Below the pieces are notes generated by a model. It did no database searches and was not told where the DNA came from. It was given only the letters and a program-made list of their open reading frames with translations. Below, piece after piece: positions 51,401 to 61,790 of a stretch of DNA of 64,000 bases. The DNA is taken from the NCBI GenBank assembly GCA_016946835.1, contig JACVTC010000078.1, positions 410,001 through 474,000 of the forward strand, written 5' to 3'. The stretch's first letter is position 1. Every line of letters starts with the position of its first letter. This stretch comes from Neocallimastix lanati (nom. inval.). Lineage: Eukaryota; Neocallimastigomycota; Neocallimastigomycetes; Neocallimastigales; Neocallimastigaceae. The translations under genes and the position numbers were made by a program.

Positions 51401-52222
51401 AACTCCTATAGGTTCATACTGATAAGGAAATTTATCTAAAAATTGCTTTGTGATAATACTTAAGTTGCTACATGAATCTATTAAAGCCTTACCACGAACT
51501 CCATCTACTATTACATCAACCATAGCAATATCATCTTCTTGTGGTTCATGATGTTTACTTTTATATGTATGATCTATATTGTTCGTTATTATTGTAGTAG
51601 CACACATATTATCCACTGCACCTGAAATTTTAGTATTATTCTTTTCTAATTTAAGTCCTTGTGATACTTGAGACCGTATCTTTGGAGCAACGTCCAATAA
51701 TTGTTCAAATGTAATATTGCAATTACTGGAGTTTAAATCTTTGATCACGTCATAACTATCACAATCAGTTTGCATTTGTATTCTTCTTGGAATTCTAGTT
51801 GGCATAATTTCAGTTGACTTTTCTGATGATTTTTCTTGAATTAATTTATTTAAAGTTTGTTTAGAATTATTTTCTTCCTGAGAAGTTTCTTCATTAATAA
51901 CATTAACATTACTATTATTATTATTATTTTCCACAGAAGTACTAGTACTAGCTCTTTCCTTATCTCTTAGCTCTTTCTCAATTCTCTTTTCTTTTTCTAT
52001 TCTAGGTTGAACCATAATCGAAGGATGTAATTGAGTTGTTGGCTTTTTGACTGGTCGCGATGTTCCCCTTAATTGATTTTCTTTTTGTTTTCGTAAACCT
52101 GGAGTAACTATTGGCTTAGGATCATCTCTTAGACTACGGTGAACCCTCTTTTCTCTTTGGTCACTAGTCTCTTCATCTTTATGATTTGCCTTTCTCTTTA
52201 TAACGTTTACTAAGTAATTCAA
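48401..52222 (-). CDS. E4 Pol polyprotein
   Basis: 1273 residues from a TTG at 52222; there is no ATG near the start, fitting translation as a Gag-Pol fusion. Protease: GKALIDSCSNLSII, with DSCS at the active site. RT: VPKKNGKWRLCIDYRKVN and FIDD in YNFIDDILIYS. RNase H: RTDASYDGIGGVLLQ. Integrase finger HSIGHEGYYKTYQRLKKSYY with CEKCQLN. DDE core: DIIGPLS, TTDNGTQFT, LVENRNKEIG. A C-terminal IKPGDLVLVRNFNRTKLEPYF segment ends it; no chromodomain. About 60 percent of the RT-integrase positions look shared with E3 by eye. The stop lies 23 bases before the 3' LTR, so the 3' untranslated part is very short, in contrast to E3. Confidence 0.94.
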   Translation of the reverse strand: MNYLVNVIKRKANHKDEETSDQREKRVHRSLRDDPKPIVTPGLRKQKENQLRGTSRPVKKPTTQLHPSIMVQPRIEKEKRIEKELRDKERASTSTSVENNNNNSNVNVINEETSQEENNSKQTLNKLIQEKSSEKSTEIMPTRIPRRIQMQTDCDSYDVIKDLNSSNCNITFEQLLDVAPKIRSQVSQGLKLEKNNTKISGAVDNMCATTIITNNIDHTYKSKHHEPQEDDIAMVDVIVDGVRGKALIDSCSNLSIITKQFLDKFPYQYEPIGVSAGRIRLATMNDDFSEDVLIKVPVKINELELLVTCRIIDKEDPFYDILINLKTQIDNQLFIHPIRYSLCRFNDQGLIEEITPINNEYDDEEKLLCVIKALNHQEAKQQLKTIEGLPPIKYIYDTVFQSTINSNYREAITKLLEEYIDIIATSSEELTPSVLSPHKIILKEGVKPIKQKFYRLSKLKTDILKEELTKLIYKRLIEPSCSEWSSPVVLVPKKNGKWRLCIDYRKVNEATKKDSYSLPNIEEIFDSLDGAKIFSTLDLYSGYHQILMDDDSVEITTFTTKFGNYQFKVMPFGLTGAPATFQREMNRILFPLIGKCVYNFIDDILIYSRTEEEHLEHLKQVLEIFKEHKLKINIEKCSFMQTEVEVLGHKVSSEGLSPLENKVEAIKEWKAPSNIHELRSFLGAIGYYRNFIKDFAKVTAPLCTLLRKGIKFEWKKEQEESFKILKERLINAPILRFPRFDREFIIRTDASYDGIGGVLLQKDDETGKEHPVHYISRSLSKSEKNYGITDLEGAALIYCINKLKSYIMGNPKQTIVYTDHRPLIGLLKSKEPQNSRHTRWCLTVSMLGIDLRYETGKNNVVADALSRMKNEKEKVVLTTQIIKEQDENLLSRTIKEFIEEKFTTIDGVDYFVDGNNYRKLVTDTKEKLQLIFQAHSIGHEGYYKTYQRLKKSYYWNNMVNDTKRIIGKCEKCQLNKSQPYPEPTEDKPTEVEGPFTHLGLDIIGPLSKTRNNNQYIIVVVDYFTKWVEAEPTENVTSQDVIKFLINVFARHGVPQIITTDNGTQFTSDMTKIFLDLYDVYVKFITPYHPESNGLVENRNKEIGKLLRLLEQQHKEWDEILPSALWALRTTKNSITNHSSFELVYGREDQQPFDIAARPTKGINKSSDEILLEKFVSHYQWVMEAASNIKNASKYWATRREEKTSMNQAKRIKPGDLVLVRNFNRTKLEPYFVGPMKVVKKQFNTVTLADPATNIQMNRNVHLKNIVKFNSAST

Positions 52223-52368
52223 TTCTTTGGAACCATCCGACTTATCAAATCTTCGTAATAATCCGTAGTAGTACCTTCTTGGAAATCAGCAGTTTCTTCA
52301 TAATCATCATCTTCTTTTAAGTCAACTATTTTGGGACGATGGCAGACTGAAGCAATTTTTTTGACGAT

Positions 52369-52401
52369 GGGAGTGCTTCTACTCCCTTTTAGTGGTTTAA
52401 A
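52369..52401 (-). promoter_or_regulatory. E4 -1 frameshift site with downstream hairpin
   Basis: Minus strand: TTTAAAC (52401-52395) in X-XXY-YYZ phase of the Gag frame, an 8-base spacer, then GGGAG ... CTCCC (52386-52382 pairing with 52373-52369) around an 8-base loop. The Gag stop TAA lies in the spacer. Heptamer, spacer and stem have the standard proportions of a -1 signal. Confidence 0.75.
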
Positions 52402-53306
52402 TGATTTTCATAAAACTTCTTGCGGTTATTTTCCAATATAGAATTTAATTTAGGACAGTTTCGTTTGGTATGTCCTTCATTGCTACAAAACCAGCAAGTA
52501 CTAATTTTCATTTCTTTCATCTTGTTAGTGATATTTTCTATAGATACATTTTTGTGGGTTTTTGGTTTGTTAAAATCATTTGAAATGTTCTTATTAAAAT
52601 TACTTTTAGAGTTAAGGAGATTGTAATGAGTCTTATCATAATATTCAGTACTATTTTTAATAGATAAACGATCAACTTTTTCGGCTATAGCGAACGCTTT
52701 GGTAATAGAAATATGGTCTTTAAGCATAACCTTTCTCCATGCGTCAGGATTATTGGTTAAGGAATCTGCATAATCTAAAACACTAATTTTTCTTCTTCTC
52801 TTTTTATCCAATTTATGGTACAAAGATCTATAACGGACATTAAAATCTTTAACTTTCTCGTTCTTCTTTATTTTCATGGAACGTAATTCTCGTAACAAAT
52901 TGGTTTGATCTTCTTTAAGTCCATAGAAAGTCTTCAGATGATTTATGATTTCATCAAGGCTTGGGTAGGTGGTAGTAGATTCACTTTCTTCATCATCTTC
53001 TCCTTCACTATCGCTATCAAAATCAGAATCTTCATCTTCAGTAAGGTCATTTCCATCTTCTAGTTCTTGGATAATTTCTCTTGGTTCTCCAGAAGCCGTT
53101 AATATACAAGCAGTAAAAATAGTTTCAGGATCCTTGATATGTTGGTATTTTATCCATGCCTTTAACTCATTTGCCCAGGAGTTGATGTCAAGGTTTTGTT
53201 TAGTAAGCTTTTCAAAATCTTTTAATTCTTTCTTTAATTCTCTGAAGCTAAGCTTACTTTCTGGAGTACTCTCTGTTGGAGTACTGGAAGTACTGGATGT
53301 TCTCAT
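52389..53306 (-). CDS. E4 Gag
   Basis: 305 residues. A charged N-terminal and capsid region (SFRELKKELKDFEKLTKQ, WANELKAWIKYQHI) with an acidic insertion (EDEDSDFDSDSEGEDDEE), then LRELRSMKIKKNEKVKDFNVRY, and a CCHC knuckle CWFCSNEGHTKRNC at about residues 272-285. It ends ENHLNH at TAA 52389. Like E3, the last codons form T TTA AAC (52401-52395). Sequence similarity to the E1-E3 Gags is low outside the end of the protein. Confidence 0.9.
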   Translation of the reverse strand: MRTSSTSSTPTESTPESKLSFRELKKELKDFEKLTKQNLDINSWANELKAWIKYQHIKDPETIFTACILTASGEPREIIQELEDGNDLTEDEDSDFDSDSEGEDDEESESTTTYPSLDEIINHLKTFYGLKEDQTNLLRELRSMKIKKNEKVKDFNVRYRSLYHKLDKKRRRKISVLDYADSLTNNPDAWRKVMLKDHISITKAFAIAEKVDRLSIKNSTEYYDKTHYNLLNSKSNFNKNISNDFNKPKTHKNVSIENITNKMKEMKISTCWFCSNEGHTKRNCPKLNSILENNRKKFYENHLNH

Positions 53307-53806
53307 AAAATAAAATTTATTGTATCTATAGAATGCTAAACCTCGTAATGTATAAATTGTTATAAAAAAGTAAAAATTAAAAAAATTAAAAAAAATAAAT
53401 CTTTTAACTAATAAAATTATTAATTATTTATTATTATTAATCACTTATTAAATTATAATAATCGTGCAATCTGATAGTACACACTGTCTGACGTGCAGCT
53501 TACCTCTTGAAAGGTGTCATGCCACGCGTGTGCCACGGTTACTATTTTCAATATAAAAAATAGCAGTCCAGAGCCTACTAGCCCAATTACTATGTAGGAT
53601 AAACTTAACCCGGAAATCTATGCACGAATATTAGTTTAATTTAATATTAATATTTTTAACAATTAATAATAATTAGTTAAAAATATAAAAATTGTTTTTT
53701 AAAAAAATTATTTGTTTTATTAGAAAAATTATTTATTAATATTATAATTTTATCCCTAATGTATTAATTTATTATTATATTCCCCGATATCTCCACCAAT
53801 TTTTCA
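53307..53806 (-). promoter_or_regulatory. E4 leader with primer-binding site
   Basis: About 500 bases between the 5' LTR and Gag. The primer-binding site TGGTGGAGATATCGGGG lies at about 53799-53783 on the minus strand. Leader 53783-53769 is complementary over 15 bases to U5 sequence at 53843-53829. A GC-richer part (about 53461-53630) with GCCAC/GTGGC-type pairing may be a structured packaging region; no open frame. Confidence 0.65.
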
Positions 53807-54593
53807 TGGTATGGTTCATATAATTTTAGGAATATAATAATAATTAACACAAATAATAAAATTACAATAAAAAAAATAATTTGTTTTAAAATCAATATTT
53901 ATTTATTTAAATTTATAAAAGAAAAATAATAATATAATTATTTATTTAATAAAAAGAAAGTTATTGATTATATTTTATTTCACTAAAATTACATGTATTT
54001 ATATTTTTTTATCAAATTAAAATTTGTAAAGCCTAACTATTTTTTTAATAAACTAATTACTAATTATTTTTATAAATAAAACATTTAAATTGAAATTGAA
54101 TTATTATTTTAGTTAATAATATTATTGTTATAAATAGTAGTTATATATTATTGAATTATTAATTATTTAATAATAGTTTAATACTAATATATATAAAATA
54201 AAAATAAAGAGATTATACAGAATATTTTATTGTGGTTTAGTTAAATTTAGTAATTAAAAATAAATTTAAATTGATAACGAAAATTTTAATAACTAATTAA
54301 ATAGATTTGATTATTTTCAATATAACATAATACAAAAGAAATATAATATTAATATATTAAGTGGGCAAGGACAATATTCTTGGCTAAAGATTTTTAATAC
54401 ATTATAATGGAATCGGATCGATAATTCAAAAAGGAATTATAAGTTAATTAGTGATTTATTAACTTATGATTTTTATTTAGTGATATTTGAAGAATATTGG
54501 AAAGTTCCAATTATATAGAATAGAATAATCTATAAGGTTAGAATAATTTATATTATTCTAGCACAATTAGTATTATTTGTTCATTCTGTATTA
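53807..54593 (-). repeat. E4 5' LTR
   Basis: 787 bp, matching 47591-48377. Followed on the plus side by TGAA. Confidence 0.9.
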
Positions 54594-54597
54594 TGAA

Positions 54598-54985
54598 GAT
54601 TTCGTTACAGTAATATTAATTTTGAAAAATAGTTTTTCAATTATTTGTAAAATAAATAAATAAATAAATAAAGAATGTAATAATATAAGTACAAGTATAT
54701 AAAATAAAATAAATATTAAATGTAATATTATAAAAGTACAAGTATATATAATAAAATAAATATTTATTATTTTTTTTATTAAAGAATATTAAAGACAATT
54801 TATTTTTAAAAATAAAATGTTTTATTTAATTATATATGTTAGAAAGCAAAAAATCATTTATATTTAATGAGATTATTAACTACCAATAATATTAAACTAC
54901 ATCATTAATTGAATATAATAAAAATGTAAAAAATTTTCATTTCGAAAACATTGATCTTTAATATTCTCTAATAGAAATTAATAAT
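54598..54985. other. AT-rich DNA beyond the LTR array
   Basis: No gene seen. One short direct repeat (AGTACAAGTATATA type at about 54688 and 54736). Joined to the left flank of E1, this would be the pre-insertion site ...ACTGAAGATTTCG. Confidence 0.5.
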
Positions 54986-57560
54986 AGATATTTATTTTAT
55001 TTTATTTTATTTTATTTTATTTTATTCAATCTGTACTTTATTTTTAATATTCTACTATTTATTTTATTTTATTTTATTTTATTTTATTTTTATTAATACT
55101 TTATTCTTTTATATTACTTCATTATTTATTTTATTTTATTTTATTTTATTTTATTTTATTTTATTTTATTTTATTTTATTTTATTTTATTTTATTTTATT
55201 TTATTTTATTTTATTTTATTTTATTTTATTTTATTTTATTTTATTTATTTTATTTTATTTTATTCAATCTGTACTTTATATTTAATATTCTACTATTTAT
55301 TTTATTTTATTTTATTTTATTTTATTTTATTTTTATTAATACTTTATTCTTTTATATTACTTCACTATTTATTTTATTTTATTTAATTTTATTTTATTTT
55401 ATTTTATTTTATTTTATTTTATTTTATTTTATTTTATTTTATTTTATTTTATTTTATTCAATCTGTACTTTATATTTAATATTCTACTATTTATTTTATT
55501 TTATTTTATTTTATTTTATTTTATTTTATTTTATTTTATTTTTATTAATACTTTATTCTTTTATATTACTTCACTATTTATTTTATTTTATTTAATTTTA
55601 TTTTATTTTATTTTATTTTATTCAATCTGTACTTTATATTTAATATTCTACTATTTATTTTATTTTATTTTATTTTATTTTATTTTTATTAATACTTTAT
55701 TCTTTTATATTACTTCACTATTTATTTTATTTTATTTTATTTTATTTTATTTTATTTTATTTTATTTTATTTTATTTTATTTTATTTTATTTTATTTTAT
55801 TTTATTTTATTTTATTTTATTTTATTTTATTTTATTTTATTTTATTTTATTTTATTTTATTTTATTTTATTTTATTTTATTTTATTTTATTTTATTTTAT
55901 TTTATTTTATTTTATTTTATTTTATTTTATTTTATTTTATTTTATTTTATTTTATTTTATTTTATTTTATTTTATTTTATTTTATTTTATTTTATTTTAT
56001 TTTATTTTATTTTATTTTATTTTATTTTATTTTATTTTATTTATTTTATTTTATTTTATTTTATTCAATCTGTACTTTATATTTAATATTCTACTATTTA
56101 TTTTATTTTATTTTATTTTATTTTATTTATTTTATTTTATTTTATTCAATCTGTACTTTATATTTAATATTCTACTATTTATTTTATTTTATTTTATTTA
56201 TTTTATTTTATTTTATTCAATCTGTACTTTATATTTAATATTCTACTATTTATTTTATTTTATTTTATTTTATTTTATTTTATTTTATTTTTATTAATAC
56301 TTTATTCTTTTATATTACTTCATTATTTATTTTATTTTATTTTATTTTATTTTATTTTATTTTATTTTATTTTATTTTATTTTATTTTATTTTATTTTAT
56401 TTTATTTTATTTTATTTTATTTTATTTTATTTTATTTTATTTTATTTTATTTTATTTTATTTTATTTTATTTTATTTTATTTTATTCAATCTGTAATTTA
56501 TATTCACATTCTACTATTTATTTTATTTTATTTTATTAAATACGTACTTTATATTCATATTCTACTATTTATTTTATTTTATTTTATTAAATACGTACTT
56601 TATATTCATATTCTACTATTTATTTTATTTTATTTTATTAAATATGTACTTTATATTCACATTCTACTATTTATTTTATTTTATTTTATTAAATACGTAC
56701 TTTATATTCATATTCTACTATTTATTTTATTTTATTTTATTCAATCTGTACTTTATATTTAATATTCTACTATTTATTTTAATTTATTTTATTTTATTTT
56801 ATTTTATTTTATTTTATTTTATTTTATTTTATTTTATTTTATTTTATTTTATTTAATTTTATTTAATTTTATTTTATTTTATTTTATTTTATTTATTTTA
56901 TTTTATTTTATTCAATCTGTACTTTATATTTAATATTCTACTATTTATTTTATTTTATTTTATTTTATTTTATTTTATTTTATTTTATTTTATTTTATTT
57001 TATTTATTTTATTTTATTTTATTCAATCTGTACTTTATATTTAATATTCTACTATTTATTTTATTTTATTTTATTTTATTTTATTTTATTTTATTTTATT
57101 TTATTTTATTTTATTTTATTTTATTTTATTTTATTTTATTTTATTTTTATTAATACTTTATTCTTTTATATTACTTCATTATTTATTTTATTTTATTTTA
57201 TTTTATTTTATTTTATTTTATTTTATTTTATTTTATTTTATTCAATCTGTAATTTATATTCACATTCTACTATTTATTTTATTTTATTTTATTAAATACG
57301 TACTTTATATTCATATTCTACTATTTATTTTATTTTATTTTATTAAATATGTACTTTATATTCATATTCTACTATTTATTTTATTTTATTTTATTAAATA
57401 TGTACTTTATATTCATATTCTACTATTTATTTTATTTTATTTTATTAAATATGTACTTTATATTCATATTCTACTATTTATTTTATTTTATTTTATTAAA
57501 TATGTACTTTATATTCATATTCTACTATTTATTTTGTTTTATTTTATTTTATATATTTTT
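54986..57560. repeat. Third minisatellite plus (TTTTA)n array
   Basis: Combines the ATTCAATCTGTACTTTATA unit of array one, the TTTTTATTAATACTTTATTC unit of array two, and a third unit (TTAAATACGTACTTTATATTCATATTC) repeated about nine times near 56534-56730 and 57290-57530. All are embedded in TTTTA. The third unit appears with G or A in the CpG position (TACGTAC or TATGTAC). The copia LTR is inserted in its right end. Confidence 0.95.
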
Positions 57561-57572
57561 ATTATTATATTC

Positions 57573-57830
57573 TGTTAACTTTATTAATATAAAGTTATAT
57601 TCTAGCTTAGGTTTAATAAAATATTAAATTAAATTATATTAAATACATTGTAATTATAAATTAAATACAAATTAATATGTATCTAGAACAAGCCACAATT
57701 AAATATAAATACATGTAATTTTCTCTGTACTTTAAATCTTTGTTAACCATTTATTTATATTCTATAAATAATAAATTTATATTAATTAATAAAACAAATT
57801 TTAATAGATTAAGAGTCTCAAGCAACCGAA
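57573..57830 (+). repeat. Copia 5' LTR and leader
   Basis: The LTR start is fixed by its match to 63901-64000. The LTR end and primer site cannot be placed because the 3' LTR is truncated; the whole interval before the Gag ATG is 259 bases. Confidence 0.75.
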
Positions 57831-57831
57831 A

Positions 57832-59226
57832 ATGTTTGACAGCGCTGAATGTTTCGTTTACAAGGGTTCCAACTTCAAAATGTGGAAAAAGCTACTCATT
57901 AACATTTTGAAAGCCAAAGATCTCTCTGATTACGCCACAACCAATATTTTCAATGAAGCCGATAGAGACCATGAAAACTTTGGGGAAATTGATAAAAACA
58001 ACTCAAAGGTTGTTGCTATTATCATCAAGTCTGTGGATGAATCAATTTATCAAGATATTGAGGATTTAGAATCTGCCTTTGATATGATCAAGAAACTGGA
58101 AGAGATTAACCAAGAGGCAGATGAACTAAATGTAGAAAAATTAATAAAGAAACTGAAAATTATGAAGCCTCGAAACTATATGGAAGTTTTAATATGTTTA
58201 TCTGACATGTTAAACACTTTTAACAAACTTAAAACCGCCAATTACGATATGAGTGAAAATGACAAGATCCAATATATGTTCAAGGCGCTACCAAAGGAAT
58301 TACAAATTGCTTTCCTGCCTGAACCTGGTAAAACAGCTGAAGAATATTATGATCTCATCAAATCAAGAAATATATTTATTAGATGCATGAATGAACAAAA
58401 AATAATCAAGCCACAAATTAACCATAATAATCGTAACAATTATAATAACTACAATGATCCCATGGATTTAGACCTAGTATTTAACAGAAATAACAGGTAT
58501 AAAAGCCACAGACAAAATAATTCTCAACGAAGAATTCCAAATAAATACTGCCATATTTGTAACCAACGTGGTCATTTACCAAGTGAATGCCATTACAACG
58601 GGAGAACAAACGGAACCATGGATCAAACTAAATTTAATAATAATAATAATAATAACTATAATAACAGATTTAATAACAATAATTATAATAATAATAAATA
58701 TAATAACAATTATGATAAAAATAATAATAAAAATTATAAAAATAATAATAAAAATTATAATAAAAATTATAAAAATCGTAATAATTATATTAATAACATT
58801 GAAAATAACAATTTACCTGTTGATTATGATGATGACATAAATTATGAAAATTTAAGTCACATGATTAACAATAGTCTTGATAGTGTTGAATTTTTAAATA
58901 ACTTAAATAAATCTACTCATAACCTTAATAATAGATTTAATAACAATAATTATAATAATAATAAATATAATAACAATTATGATAAAAATAATAATAAAAA
59001 TTATAAAAATAATAATAAAAATTATAATAAAAATTATAAAAATCGTAATAATTATATTAATAACATTGAAAATAACAATTTACCTGTTGATTATGATGAT
59101 GACATAAATTATGAAAATTTAAGTCACATGATTAACAATAGTCTTGATAGTGTTGAATTTTTAAATAACTTAAATAAATCTACTCATAACCTTAATAATT
59201 ATAAAAATGATAAAAATAAAACATAG
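57832..59226 (+). pseudogene. Copia Gag part, cut off by an insertion
   Basis: 464 codons. The N-terminal ~190 residues form a copia-type Gag domain (FKMWKKLLINILKAKDL, NVEKLIKKLKIMKPRNYMEVLICL, ALPKELQIAFLPEPG). A CCHC knuckle (CHICNQRGHLPSEC, about residues 242-255) and a long Asn/Lys-rich region follow. A 267-bp segment is tandemly duplicated in frame (58666-58932 and 58933-59199, 89 residues each, virtually identical). The TAG at 59224 lies six bases inside the inserted sequence; before the insertion this frame continued into the protease. Confidence 0.9.
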
Positions 59227-59831
59227 ACTTGCACATATGGGTACCCATCTCCCATATGGCCATACAGTTATTAATTAACTGTAAGGTGATGAGTTATTGG
59301 CATACCGTATCAGCTTCGCCGCTCTCAATCGTCGTTACGCACTGCCCGGAGATGCATTCCTAACGTTCCTACATATATCTCTAATGACCACGAGCATCAG
59401 AACGGAACCATTAACTCCTCCCTAGTGGGTGTAATCATTGGCGATTGGAAATTTTACAATCATCAAGGTCTATGCTTCAATTCAAAGCGTAGTATCAGGG
59501 ATGGGTGAAATAATCATTTGAGGGAAAGCCTTATGGACATCACGTGTGGTCTCATGATATCCCAGGATAGAAACCTCATCCGATTATTTGGTGCCATGCC
59601 GAGGATTCGAACCCCGCCCTCTACAGTGACCTGTATCGTCCTAACCGACTGGACCAACATGGCATATATTATTTATTATATCTTCTTTATTTTACTTACA
59701 TTCACTACTCCCACCTCTTAATGCTTATAGATATATCATATTCTATAGTATAAAACTATTATTATTATTATAATAACTTTAATTCTATACTACTAATTTA
59801 TTCCACAAGCATAAGAGATGATAAAAATAAA
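59207..59831 (-). mobile_element. 597-bp insertion with 14-bp target duplication (SINE-like copy C)
   Basis: ATGATAAAAATAAA occurs at 59207-59220 and 59818-59831. Removing one copy plus the bases between restores one open frame from Gag into the copia protease, which otherwise lie in different frames. The insert is GC-richer in its left 440 bases. On the minus strand it has a tRNA-like unit (59663-59593) and, further downstream, a segment (about 59335-59297) resembling the core of copies A and B. About 150 AT-rich bases lie upstream of the tRNA-like unit. No poly(A) is present at its end. Confidence 0.78.
59593..59663 (-). other. tRNA-like sequence with perfect acceptor stem and Pol III boxes
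   Basis: 71 bases on the minus strand. The acceptor GCCATGT pairs fully with GCATGGC (one G-T), the D stem is GTCC/GGAC, and the T arm is CGGGG-TTCGAAT-CCTCG. The A box TGGTCCAGTCGG and B box GGTTCGAATCC are perfect. The anticodon arm is abnormal: TACAG/CTGTA closes on only four bases and position 33 is not T, so it is unlikely to decode. The genome continues with ACCA, as if copied from a CCA-tailed tRNA. Confidence 0.7.
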
Positions 59832-61719
59832 TTAAATAAAAATTTTAATAATAATCTTAATAATTATGAAAATAAAAATAATAATTTACATAAAGAACTT
59901 AATAATGATATAAATTACACTAATAATACTAATTATATTAATAATTATGATAACAATAACAATTGCCCTACTAATGACAACAACGAATCAACTTGGATCT
60001 ATGATTCTGGTGCAATTGTTCATATTACTAATGACCGAAGTTTATTAACTAACTTTAAAAAATACAAAATTAATTTAACATGTGCCAACAATTCTGAAAT
60101 GGAATTCGAGGGATTTGGTACATACAAAGGCTCAATTAACGGTTATGACATTACTTTAAGTAAAGTATTTTATTCTAGGCACGCAAACAAAAATTTAATT
60201 AGTGGTATACAATTTGCCTACACTGAACTAATATCAATTACTAAACTTATTAACAATGAGCCACATCTTATCATTACGGATAATGATAATAATATTATTA
60301 ATACTTATAGGTCAATTGATGGAAGAAACACATTTAGAATCAAAATAAACAATAAATATAATAACTTAATTATGAACACCGATAATGATAATCTTTGGCA
60401 TAGAAGACTTGGTCACTTCTATCACAAAGATTTATCAAAATTTATAAAGGAACACACCACAAGTCATAATAACAATGACAATAATTGTATTACTTGTGGA
60501 ATAGCTAAAATGAAAAGGTTACCTCACAACAGGGTAACTCCTAAAGCTACCAAGTTATTAGATGTTATCCACTCCGACATTGTTGGTCCTTTCCCGGATT
60601 CATTTTTTGGTTTTAAATTCATCATTACTTTCATTGATGAATTCTCTAGGAAAGCCTGGATCTTTACTATGAAAAGAAAATCAGATGCCATCGATATTAT
60701 TATTAATTTTTTCAAATATTTAAATAATCTTTTTCCAAATTATAAAATTACTAATTTCAAATCGGACCAAGGCAAAGAATACTGTAGTAGAAGAGTCAAC
60801 AAATTCTGTAAAAAGAATGGTATTAGAAAACTCTATTCTCTTCCAAGAAATCCTCAAAATAATGGAATTGCTGAACGATTTAATCAAACCATTCTTTATT
60901 CCCTAAAATGTTTATTAAGCTGGAGTAAACTCAACATTAAATTTTGGGATTTTGCTATACGATATTCAAAATATCTTTATAATCTTACTCCTCATTCAGG
61001 AATAAATAATCAAATTCCCAATGAAGTATTTTATGGTACTCCAATTCATGTTAATCATATTAAAGTTTTTGGATGCATCGCTTATTATAAGGATTTCTCT
61101 CCCAAGAAAGGAAAATTAGATCCTAACGCCAAAAAAGGTTTTTTCTTAGGTTTCAGTAATGATTCAAATTCTTATTTAATTATGGACTATAATAATTTTT
61201 CTCTACATCAAGTAAGAGAAGTATTATTTCAAGAAGACACCCCTGCCTGCATTACTAAAGATATTACAAAAAGAATTTCGCCTTATGTTAAAGACAATAA
61301 TAATAAATTAAATTTATGCTTAGATTTATCTTTTATCAACAAATTATTAAGCAATTATACAAATAATAATATACATAATAATAATATCAACAACAATTAT
61401 GACAATAATGACGATAATTATTTTATTCCTGACAATAATAATACCATTAATATTCCTGATAATCCACCTAATATTATTAATATTCATAATAATATTCATA
61501 ATAATGATATTCATAATAATAATTATAATAATAATTCTCCTGATGATTATAATGTTAATAATAATAACTTTAACAATAATTTAAATATTGATAATTATAA
61601 TATTTCAGATCAAAATAATAATAATAATTTTTCATATCAAAATAATGAAAAATTTTTAATTAATAAAAATTTGTCAAAAAATGAACAAATTTTAAATAAT
61701 AATAATTTCAATAATAATT

Positions 61720-61790
<71 letters not shown>

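Larger units (their letters stand above)
47591..54593 (-). mobile_element. E4: Ty3/gypsy retrotransposon on the opposite strand
   Basis: 7003 bp with 787-bp LTRs (47591-48377 and 53807-54593) that look identical by eye, flanked by the 4-bp repeat TGAA (47587-47590 and 54594-54597). Its left TGAA shares TG with the ACTG at the E3 end, so it inserted two bases from the E3 border. It encodes Gag and Pol and has a polypurine tract (AGCGGGGGCATCT before the 3' LTR). LTR ends read TAATAC...ATACCA on the minus strand, unlike E1-E3. The Gag-Pol junction needs one extra frame change, so it may be inactive. Confidence 0.9.

Noticed and set aside
59221-59817. An intron in the copia Gag-Pol frame
   Set aside because: It has 14-bp direct repeats at its ends, tRNA-like boxes and no GT-AG boundaries at the joining points.
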